Shown: positions 55,840 to 64,000 of the stretch, piece by piece
Layout: every line of letters begins with the position of its first letter
Position numbering within the stretch: position 1 is the first letter of the stretch
DNA from: DASQPR01 sp963797675
GTDB taxonomy: Bacteria; Actinomycetota; Actinomycetes; Mycobacteriales; Micromonosporaceae
Length of the DNA: 64,000 nucleotides
Assembly (NCBI GenBank): GCA_963797675.1
Contig: CAWCQQ010000002.1
Location: 124,001-188,000, forward strand
Direction: 5' to 3'
Notes under the pieces: model-generated
Told to the model about the DNA's origin: nothing
The model's input: only the letters and a program-made list of their open reading frames with translations
Databases searched by the model: none
Made by a program: the position numbers and the translations under genes

Positions 55840-56844
55840 CTATTCATGACCCGTACCCGGATTTGTGGCCGGACCGTTATTGCTCAATTTTCGGCGATCG
55901 ATCCGCAGCTCTTCCATATCGGCGTCCGACGGGATCCACTGACCGGCCGCGACATTTGCGCGCGATTTGTTCCGGCTTGGTGGCGCCCGCGATCACCGAG
56001 GTGACGGCCGGCTGCGCGGCGAGGCCGCCGATCGCGACGTCGAGCATGGACACGCCGCGCGACGTCGCGAACGTCTCCGAGCGCCTCGATCGTGTCCCAC
56101 GGTGCCGCGGCCAGCCGGCCGCGTAGCGGTCCTCGGACAGCCGGCCACCGGCCGGCGCCGTCGGCATTCGCGCCGATACTTGCCGGTCAGCAGGCCGCTG
56201 GCCAGCGGGAAGAACGGCAGCAGGCCGAGGCCGAAGCGTTCGCATGCGCCGACCACATCGGCCTCGACGCCGCGCTTGAGCCAGCTGTACTCGTTCTGGG
56301 CGCTGATGAACGGCGTCCGGCCGTGCGTCCGCGCGGTCCAATCGGCGTCGGCGATCTGCCAGCCGGTGAAGTTGGAGTTGCCGAGGTAGCGGACCTTGCC
56401 GGCGCGGACGAGGTCGTCGAGGGCGGACAGCGTCTCGTCGATCGGCGTCTCGGCATCCGGCGTATGCATCTGGTAAAGGTCGATGTGGTCGGTGCCGAGT
56501 CGGCGCAGCGACGCCTCGACCGCCTTCGTGACGTAGCGGCGGGCGCCGCGCGCGCCGTGGTCGACGCCGTTCGCGCCGTGCATGTCCATGCCGAACTTGG
56601 TGGCGATGACGACGTCGTCGCGGCGGCCTTTGAGAGCCTTGCCGAGCGCTGATTCCGACGCGCCGGCCGGGTCGCCGTAGATGTCGGCGGTGTCGAATAG
56701 GTTGATGCCCTGGTCGATTGCGGCGTCGACGACCGCTTTCGTGCCCGCGTCGTCGACCTTGCGGCCGAAGTTGTTGCAGCCGAGTCCGACGACGGAGACG
56801 ACCAGTCCGGAGTTGCCGAGTCGGCGATAGCGCATGTCGGTCAT
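55840..56844 (-). CDS. Aldo/keto reductase, several frame breaks
   Basis: About 325 residues from ATG 56844 (MTDMRYRRLGNSGLVVSVVG). AKR barrel with catalytic Asp and Tyr in LFDTADIYGD, Lys in VVIATKFGMDMHG and His in DLYQMHTPDAETPIDE; further YLGNSNFTGWQIADADW and FISAQNEYSWLKRGVE. Breaks near 56165, 56110, 56080 and 55950; the C-terminal blocks SMLDVAIGGLAAQPAVTSVI, AGATKPEQIA and NVAAGQWIPSDADMEELRID are all present in shifted frames. NADPH-dependent reductase of unknown substrate. Divergent from mqnC. Confidence 0.83.
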
Positions 56845-56909
56845 GTATCTCGACCCTACGACGGCCGTCTGTGACGCCGGTACGGCCGGCGCCGGTACGC
56901 TCGGAGTGC

Positions 56910-58150
56910 GTGACGAACTCCGAGATCGACGGCATCCTCTGCGCGCGCGGCCGACGGTGGGCGGATCACGCCCGACGAGGCGCTGTATCCTCTACACCGA
57001 AGCGCCGTTCCATCCGCTCGGGCGAGGCCGCCGACGCGGTCCGTCGCCGCCGCTACCCGGACGGCATCGTCACGTACATCATCGATCGCAACATCAACTA
57101 CACGAACGTCTGCGTGACGGCGTGCAAGTTCTGCGCGTTCTACCGGGCGCCGAAGCACGCCGAGGGCTGGTCGCACCCGATGGAGGAGATCCTGCGCCGG
57201 TGCGGCGAGGCGATCGATCTCGGTGCCACCCAGGTGATGCTGCAGGGCGGCCACCACCCGGACTACGGCGTGGAGTACTACGAGGAGCTGTTCTCGACGG
57301 TCAAGGGCGCATACCCGGAGCTGGTGATCCACTCGATCGGCCCGAGCGAGATCCTGCACATGGCGAAGGTCTCCGGTACGTCGATCGAGGAGGCCGTCCG
57401 CCGGATCAAGGTGGCCGGGCTGGACTCGATCGCGGGTGCCGGTGCCGAGATGCTGCCGGCCCGTCCGCGTACCGCGATCGCGCCGCTCAAGGAGTCCGGC
57501 GAGCGCTGGCTGGAGGTCATGGAGACCGCGCACAAGCTCGGCATGGAGTCCACCGCCACGATGATGATGGGCACCGGCGAAACGAACGCCGAGCGCATCG
57601 AGCATCTGCGGATGATCCGCGACGTGCAGGACAAAGCCGTCCAGGCCGGCTACGGCTCGCCAACGCCGGCGGTACGGGCGGCTTCCGCTCCTTCATCCCG
57701 TGGACCTACCAGGCGGAGAACAACCACCTCAAGGGCCGGACGCAGGCGACGAGCCTGGAATATCTGCGCCTGATCGCGGTCGCCCGGCTGTTCTTCGACA
57801 ACGTGAACCACCTGCAGGCATCCTGGCTGACGACCGGCAAGGACATCGGCCAGATCGCGCTGCACATGGGCGTCGACGACCTCGGCTCGATCATGCTGGA
57901 GGAGAACGTGATCTCCAGTGCCGGCGCGAAGCACCGGTCCAACCTGCACGAGCTCATCTGGATGATCCGCTCGGCCGGCCGGATCCCGGCGCAGCGGGAC
58001 ACGCTCTACCGGCACATGGCGGTGCACTACACCGAGGCGGACGACCCGACCGACGAGCGCGTGGTGTCGCACTTCTCGTCGATCGCGATCCCCGGCGGCG
58101 GCGCCGGAAACCGTACGGCTCTGACGGTGGTCTCCGCCGGGACGGACTAA
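56910..58150 (+). CDS. mqnC: Cyclic dehypoxanthine futalosine synthase, about four frame breaks
   Basis: GTG start at 56910 (VTNSEIDGIL). Between 56940 and 57030 the expected N-terminus (ARAADGGRITPDEAL, LYTEAPFHPLG, EAADAVRRRRYPDGIVTYII) is scattered over three frames. The radical-SAM cluster motif is intact in NVCVTACKFCAFYRAP (CxxxCxxC). Then LGATQVMLQGGHHPDYGVEY, IAGAGAEMLPARPRTAIAPL; a break near 57655; FRSFIPWTYQAENNHLKGRT, LHMGVDDLGSIMLEENVISS. It makes the cyclic product from dehypoxanthine futalosine. With mqnA it shows the futalosine route to menaquinone. Confidence 0.9.
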
Positions 58151-58238
58151 CCGATCTGAAGATCACCGATACGTGGGAAAGATCACGATCACTGTTTTTG
58201 CTGGTCAACACCGGTTTTTCGGGTGCACACTTCGTGGT

Positions 58239-58487
58239 GTGACCACTGCAACCAGCGACGAAGCCCGCTACCTGACGCAGAGTCGTGCGGCCGGCGTGGC
58301 GGCGTTGATCGCGACCGTGCTGGCGTCGGTCGGCGCGGTCGCGACGATCGTGGGCGCCGGTGGCGTACTCGGGTTTTTCGACATTGACGCCATGCACACG
58401 GCGAGCCTGATCGGTGTCGGATTGATCGCGATGGGTGCCGGCGCGCTCCTTCTGGTGGTCCTGCAGGCCTGGCGGATCACCCGGTAG
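58239..58487 (+). CDS. Small two-TM membrane protein
   Basis: 82 residues from GTG 58239 (VTTATSDEARYLTQ), or 104 from GTG 58173; neither has a good ribosome-binding site, so a leaderless transcript is possible. Two TM helices: AGVAALIATVLASVGAVATI and TASLIGVGLIAMGAGALLLV. It lies in line between mqnC and menG, so it may ride in a menaquinone operon, but no function is recognised. Confidence 0.5.
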   Translation: MTTATSDEARYLTQSRAAGVAALIATVLASVGAVATIVGAGGVLGFFDIDAMHTASLIGVGLIAMGAGALLLVVLQAWRITR

Positions 58488-58530
58488 GCAACCCCGGCCG
58501 CGGCCGGATTCATGGTCGCTGGCAAAGTAG

Positions 58531-59320
58531 GTGAGCGTGAGCCTGCCGACGGTCCCGCGAGCCAGCCGAGCCAACCTCGACAAACGCCCTGACGAGATCG
58601 CGGCGATGTTCGACGGTGTGGCCGAACGCTACGACCGTACGAACACGATCCTGTCCTTCGGTCGCGATCGGGCGTGGCGCCACGCCACCCGTGATGCCCT
58701 CAATCTGCAGCCCGGCGAGAGCGTCCTTGACCTCGCCGCGGGCACCGGTGTGTCCACCGAGGAGTTGGCCCGATCGGGCGCCGACGTGATCGGCGTCGAC
58801 ATCTCGCAGGGCATGCTGCGCGCCGGCAAGAAGACCCGGCCGGGCACCCGGCTGCTGGCCGGTGATGCGCTGGCGCTGCCGTTTGCGAGTAGCCACGTTC
58901 GACGCGGTCACGATCTCGTTCGGCCTGCGCAACGTGCACGACACGGCCGCGGCGCTGACCGAGATGGCGCGCGTCACGAAGCCGGGCGGCCGGATCGTCG
59001 TCTGCGAGTTCTCGCACCCGACGAACGCTGTGTTCCGGCACACGTACCTCATGTATTTGATGGGTGCGCTGCCGAGTGTGGCCCGGCGGGTCTCCTCGAA
59101 CCCGGACGCGTACGTCTACCTCGCCGAATCGATCCGCGCGTGGCCTGACCAGGCCGGACTGGCGGCCAAGCTGGCCGCGAATGGGTGGGAATCGGTCAGT
59201 TGGCGCAACCTGACCGGCGGAATTGTGGCACTTCACCGCGCCAGCCGGACCGGTTCTCAGGTTAGGTCCCCCTCGCCGGACGGACCGGCGGCGGCCAGTT
59301 CTACACTGCACGGCGGATAG
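58531..59320 (+). CDS. menG: Demethylmenaquinone methyltransferase, one frameshift
   Basis: About 262 residues from GTG 58531. UbiE/MenG family: DEIAAMFDGVAERYDRTNTI, LSFGRDRAWRHATRDALNLQ, SAM motif SVLDLAAGTGVSTEELARSG, and ADVIGVDISQGMLRAGKKTR. After a break near 58895: FDAVTISFGLRNVHDTAAAL, RVTKPGGRIVVCEFSHPTNA, and a NLTGGIVALHRA end. It methylates demethylmenaquinone in the last step of menaquinone synthesis. It follows mqnC, and the reductase and nuo genes follow in the same direction. Confidence 0.93.
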
Positions 59321-59376
59321 GAGTTTGTGAAGACTTTCACGAGCGAGTGTTCGGTGGCGAGAGGAAGGCGGTGAGC

Positions 59377-60647
59377 ATGGAGATCAGGGAAGCCGACGTA
59401 ATCGTCGTCGGCGCAGGTCCCGGTGGCTCCGCCGCCGCGTTCCATCTGGCCCGGCACGGCGTCAAGGTCGAGCTGCTGGAGAAGAGCGAGTTCCCGCGCG
59501 AGAAGGTCTGCGGGGACGGGCTGACGCCGCGTTCGGTGACGCAGCTGCTCAAGATGGGCGTCGACACGAGCGCCGACGGCTGGGTACGCAACAAGGGTCT
59601 GCGGGTGATCGGCGGCGGCATCCGGCTGGAACTGGCCGTGGCCGGAGCTGGCCAGCCACCCGAACTACGGCCTCACTCGCACGCGGATGGACTTCGACCA
59701 GATCCTCGCCGAAGCCGCCATCGCGGCCGGAGCGACGCTTCGGACCAGCACTAACGTGTCCGGACCGATCACCGACGGATCGGGGCGCGTGATCGGCGTG
59801 ACCGCGACAGTCGGGCCGGACAAGGAACCGATCGAATACCGCGCACCGATCGTCATCGCCGCGGACGGCGTCTCGGCCCGGTTTGCCCTGGCCATGGGCA
59901 TTGTCGAAGCGTGAGGACCGGCCGATCGGCGTCGCGGTCCGCCGCTACTACAACTCCCCGGTCAAGACGAACGACGACTTCCTCGAGTCCTGGCTGGAGC
60001 TGCGCAGCCGCGAAAGCGCCGATGTGCTGCTGCCGGGCTACGGCTGGATCTTCGGGATGGGCGACGGTCGCGTCAACGTCGGTCTGGGCGTGCTGAATTC
60101 GTCGACCGCGTTCGGAAAGACGAACTACCGGACGATGCTCACCGACTGGCTGTCGACGACGCCGGTCGAGTGGGGCATGACCGATGAGGCGAACGCTGAC
60201 GGCCCGACCCTGGGTGCGGCGTTGCCGATGGGCTTCAACCGGGTCCCGCACTACTCCCGCGGTGTGCTCCTCGTGGGCGACTCGGGCGGCATGGTGAACC
60301 CGTTCAACGGCGAAGGCATCGCGTACGCGATGGAGTCCGGTGAGATAGCGGCTGACGTCGCCTTCATGGCGCTGGCGCGGCCGGCCGGCCCGGCTCGTGA
60401 ACGGGCACTGATGCAATACCCGGCCGTGCTGAAAGCAACGTTCGGCGGATATTACCGGCTCGGCGGATGGTTCGTGAAATTAATTGGAAATCCGCAAATT
60501 ATGCGCGTCGCGACCAAACACGGCCTGCCGCACCCCACACTAATGCGGTTCGTGTTGAAGTTGCTCGCCAACCTCACCGACCCCCGCGACGGCGACGCGA
60601 TGGATCGGATTATCAACACACTCACTAAAGTGGCACCTGCTGTGTGA
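59377..60647 (+). CDS. Geranylgeranyl reductase family FAD protein, two frame breaks
   Basis: About 423 residues from ATG 59377 with AGGAAGG upstream. FAD-binding ADVIVVGAGPGGSAAAFHLA, then EFPREKVCGDGLTPRSV; break near 59660; YGLTRTRMDFDQILAEAAIA and IVIAADGVSARFALAMGI; break near 59905; RRYYNSPVKTNDDFLESWLE, YGWIFGMGDGRVNVGLGVLN, VLLVGDSGGMVNPFNGEGIA. In Actinobacteria the gene next to menG and nuo is thought to reduce a double bond in the isoprenoid chain of menaquinone (MenJ-like); that role is inferred from position. Confidence 0.88.
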
Positions 60648-60696
60648 GTCGTCGCTGGATCGATGACTTTTTCACATTGCAGAGACGGAGGAGAAG

Positions 60697-61065
60697 ATGT
60701 CGCTATCGGCATGGGTCCCGCTGCTGGGCCTATTCGCGTTGGCGTTCCTGTTCGCGCTGGGCTCGGTCGCGATGGCACCCTTCGTCGGACCGCGCCGCTA
60801 CAACCGTGCGAAGCTCGACGCGTACGAGTGCGGAATTGAGCCCACCCCGCAACCGGTCGGTGGCGGCCGTATCCCGGTGAAGTTCTTCCTCGTCGCGATG
60901 CTATTCATCGTGTTCGATATTGAGACGATCTTCCTGTATCCGTGGGCCGTTTCGTTCCACAAGTTCGCCGGAGCGTTCGGCTTCTTCGAAATTCTCTTGT
61001 TCATTGGCGCCGTCGGCGCGGTCTACGGATACGTATGGCGGCGCGGCGGACTGGATTGGGACTGA
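60697..61065 (+). CDS. nuoA: NADH-quinone oxidoreductase subunit A
   Basis: 122 residues from ATG 60697 with GGAGGAGAAG-type ribosome-binding site upstream. Three TM helices (LLGLFALAFLFALGSVAMAP; KFFLVAMLFIVFDIETIFLY; FFEILLFIGAVGAVYGYVWR) and the conserved loop LDAYECGIEPTPQPVGGGRI with its Cys. First gene of the nuo operon; sits in the membrane arm of complex I near the quinone site. It begins 49 bases after the reductase gene. Confidence 0.97.
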   Translation: MSLSAWVPLLGLFALAFLFALGSVAMAPFVGPRRYNRAKLDAYECGIEPTPQPVGGGRIPVKFFLVAMLFIVFDIETIFLYPWAVSFHKFAGAFGFFEILLFIGAVGAVYGYVWRRGGLDWD

Positions 61066-61067
61066 CA

Positions 61068-61743
61068 ATGGGTATCGAAGAGAAACTTCCTTCGGGCGTC
61101 CTGCTCACCTCCGTCGAGAAGCTCGTCAACTGGTCGCGCAAGTCCAGCTTCTGGCCGGCCACGTTCGGCCTGGCCTGCTGCGCGATCGAGATGATGGCGA
61201 CCGGCGCCGCGCGATATGACCTTGCGCGCTTCGGCATGGAGGTGTTCCGCGCCTCGCCCCGCCAGGCCGATCTGATGATCGTGGCCGGCCGGGTCAGCCA
61301 GAAGATGGCCCCCGTGCTGCGCCAGATCTACGACCAGATGCCGGACCCGAAGTGGGTGCTCTCGATGGGCGTCTGCGCCTCGTCGGGTGGCATGTTCAAC
61401 AACTACGCGATCGTGCAGGGCGTCGACCACGTCGTCCCGGTCGACATGTACCTGCCGGGCTGCCCGCCGCGGCCGGAGATGCTGATCGACGCGATCCTGA
61501 AGCTGCACGAGAAGGTCATGGCCGATCCGCTCGGCGCGCGTCGGGTCAAGGCGCTCGAGGCGAGAGAGGCACGTGACGGTGCGCCGATCGTGCGTCCCGG
61601 CGCGATGCCGTCGAGCTACCGCTTCGACAAGGACCGCAAGAAAGAGTGGATCCAGGCGGTTTCCGAAGGTCGCGAAGAGCAGCTGCGCATCGAAAACTGG
61701 ATGAACAACGCTGCTCACACGAATCCCAACGCGGGAGGTCCTC

Positions 61744-61751
<8 letters not shown>
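61068..61751 (+). CDS. nuoB: NADH-quinone oxidoreductase subunit B
   Basis: 227 residues, complete. N2 cluster ligands are visible: the adjacent pair in FGLACCAIEMMATGAARYDL, the third Cys in SMGVCASSGGMFNNYAIVQG and the fourth in MYLPGCPPRPEMLIDAILKL. It passes electrons to quinone at the junction of the peripheral and membrane arms. A C-terminal extension of about 55 residues (KALEAREARDGAPIVRPGAM) is typical of actinobacterial NuoB. Overlaps nuoC by eight bases. Confidence 0.97.
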
Positions 61752-62411
<660 letters not shown>

Positions 62412-62415
<4 letters not shown>

Positions 62416-63743
62416 CCTCGACAGATTCATACGCCGCATCGCGCGACACCACCGAGGGGCGCGTCTTCACCGTCACCGGTGGGGACTGGGACTCGGTACT
62501 CGGCGGCGACGGCGACCCGATCCACGACGAGCGCATCGTCGTCAACATGGGCCCGCAGCACCCGTCCACGCACGGCGTGCTCCGGCTGGTGCTCGAACTC
62601 GAAGGCGAGACCGTCACCGACGCCCGCCTGGTCATCGGCTACCTGCACACCGGCATCGAGAAGAACCTCGAATACCGCAACTGGACGCAGGGCACGACAT
62701 TCGTCACGCGGATGGATTATCTGGCGCCGATCTTCAACGAGACCGGCTACTGCCTGGCGGTCGAGAAGCTGCTCGGCATCGAAGACCAGATCACCGATCG
62801 CGCGAAGACCATCCGCGTGATGATGATGGAGCTCAACCGGATCGCGTCGCACCTGGTGTGGCTCGCGACCACCGGCATGGAACTCGGCGCGCTGTCGATG
62901 ATGATCTACGGATTCCGCGAGCGCGAATTCATCCTGGACATCTTCGAGATGATCAGCGGCCTGCGGATGAACATGGCGTACGTGCGACCGGGCGGCGTCT
63001 CGCAGGACGTACCGGACTCCGCGATCGTGAAGATCAAGGAGTTCCTGGCGTTCATGCCGGAACGTCTCGACATGTACGAGGACCTGCTCTCCGGCAGCCC
63101 GATCTGGACCCGCCGTACGCAGGGCGTGGCCGTCCTCGACGTACAGGGGTGTCTGGCGCTCGGTGTGACCGGACCGGTGCTTCGCTCGGCCGGACTCCCG
63201 TGGGACCTGCGCAAGACGATGCCGTACTGCGGCTACGAAGACTACGAATTCGACGTGATCACCAGCAACGATGCCGACGTGTGGGGCCGCTACCAGGTCC
63301 GCCTCGGTGAGATGCGGGAGTCGCTGAAGATCGTCCAGCAGGCGCTGGACCGGCTGCGCCCGGGGCCGATCATGGTCGAGGACAAGAAGATCGCCTGGCC
63401 GGCGCAGCTCGCGGTCGGCACCGACGGTCTCGGCAACTCGCTCGAACACATCGCGAAGATCATGGGTCAGTCGATGGAGTCGCTGATCCACCACTTCAAG
63501 CTCGTGACCGAGGGCTTCCGAGTCCCGCCGGGTCAGGTGTACGTCGGCATCGAAGCGCCCCGCGGCGAACTCGGCGTCCACGCGATCTCCGATGGCGGCA
63601 CGCGCCCGTACCGGGTGCACTACCGCGAACCAAGCTTCGTCAACCTGCAGGCCATCCCCGCGATGGCCGAGGGTGGACTGTTGGCCGATGTGATCGCCGG
63701 CGGCGCGTCACTGGACCCCGTCATGGGTGGGTGTGATCGTTAA
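62412..63743 (+). CDS. nuoD: NADH-quinone oxidoreductase subunit D
   Basis: 443 residues, complete. 49-kDa subunit: VVNMGPQHPSTHGVLRLVLE with the quinone-site HGV, LVIGYLHTGIEKNLEYRNWT, ELNRIASHLVWLATTGMELG, MNMAYVRPGGVSQDVPDSAI and the C-terminal VIAGGASLDPVMGGCDR, where most homologues I recall end GGVDR. Forms the quinone cavity with NuoB. TAATG overlap with nuoE. Confidence 0.97.
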
Positions 63744-64000
63744 TGACTGTTTCCATCAGCACGGCCGCGGACTTCAGCGACGCGACCAGAGCGCGCGCGA
63801 AGGAGATCATCGCGCGTTACCCGGTCGGCAAGGAGCGCTCGGCGCTGCTGCCGCTGCTGCACCTCGTGCAGTCGGAGGCGGGTCAGGTGTCGCCGGCCGG
63901 CGTGACGTTCTGCGCTGAGCAACTCGGCATCACGAAGGCCGAGGTCGGCGCGGTCGCGACGTTCTACACGATGTACAAGCGTCGGCCCACCGGCGAGCAC
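63743..64000 (+). CDS. nuoE: NADH-quinone oxidoreductase subunit E, cut by the window end
   Basis: The first 86 residues are present (MTVSISTAADFSDATRARAK, EIIARYPVGKERSALLPLLH, LGITKAEVGAVATFYTMYKR). These match the N-terminal helical part of the 24-kDa subunit; the thioredoxin-like 2Fe-2S domain lies beyond the window. It continues the nuo operon, so nuoF onward should follow. Confidence 0.93.
   Translation, partial: MTVSISTAADFSDATRARAKEIIARYPVGKERSALLPLLHLVQSEAGQVSPAGVTFCAEQLGITKAEVGAVATFYTMYKRRPTGEH

Overview
The window is chromosomal DNA from a high-GC actinobacterium; base composition looks roughly two-thirds G+C by eye, with strong G/C preference at third codon positions. Actinobacterial hallmarks are a SigB/SigF-type sigma factor, a SigK/RskA-like sigma/anti-sigma pair, an NB-ARC/TPR regulator with an N-terminal helix-turn-helix, an F420/PPOX-type enzyme, futalosine-pathway menaquinone genes (mqnA, mqnC) plus menG and a geranylgeranyl reductase next to the nuo operon, and the order hemL - histidine phosphatase - tlpA - ccdA - resB - ccsB familiar from Streptomyces. 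The genus cannot be fixed from this window. No rRNA, tRNA, insertion sequence, CRISPR array or phage gene was recognised.

Layout. 1-7 kb: truncated NB-ARC regulator divergent from a GNAT-like/methyltransferase pair, small membrane proteins, a broken SDR and an APH-type kinase. 7-15 kb: two candidate small genes, each with its own hairpin terminator, an XRE regulator, a membrane GGDEF-EAL protein, a PPOX protein, an EmrB-type exporter with a C-terminal extension, and a sigma factor. 15.5-22.1 kb (minus strand): a guanidine-degradation operon (permease, two DUF1989 proteins, carboxyltransferase, allophanate hydrolase) behind a recognisable guanidine-I (ykkC) riboswitch. 22-29 kb: lipoprotein, sedolisin protease, valS, small membrane proteins. 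28.7-39.5 kb: PLP dehydratase, glycolate oxidase operon glcDEF, secreted hydrolase, Fic protein, oligopeptidase, YbjQ-like protein. 39.6-47.5 kb: hemL and system II cytochrome c maturation, a DUF559 nuclease gene bracketed by inverted copies of a hairpin element, mqnA, and a tandem palindrome array. 47.6-56.8 kb: paaABCDE, sigK-rskA, an M4 metalloprotease and an aldo/keto reductase. 56.9-64 kb: mqnC, menG, geranylgeranyl reductase and nuoABCDE (nuoE cut by the window end).

How the genes connect. mqnA, mqnC, menG and the reductase supply and modify the menaquinone pool into which complex I (nuo) and glycolate oxidase deliver electrons; hemL and the ccs genes supply heme and mature c-type cytochromes for the same chain. 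The riboswitch operon is a nitrogen-scavenging route from guanidine to ammonia and CO2. paaABCDE encode only the phenylacetyl-CoA epoxidase step.

Major caveat. About 50 one- or two-base reading-frame breaks are spread over about two dozen genes, including valS, which is normally essential. Most are therefore probably uncorrected sequencing indels, not pseudogenes. For these genes the coordinates span the whole gene and the approximate break points are stated. Breaks are dense at about 15-22, 41.6-45, 48-51 and 56-60 kb and rare at 27-41 and 60-64 kb.
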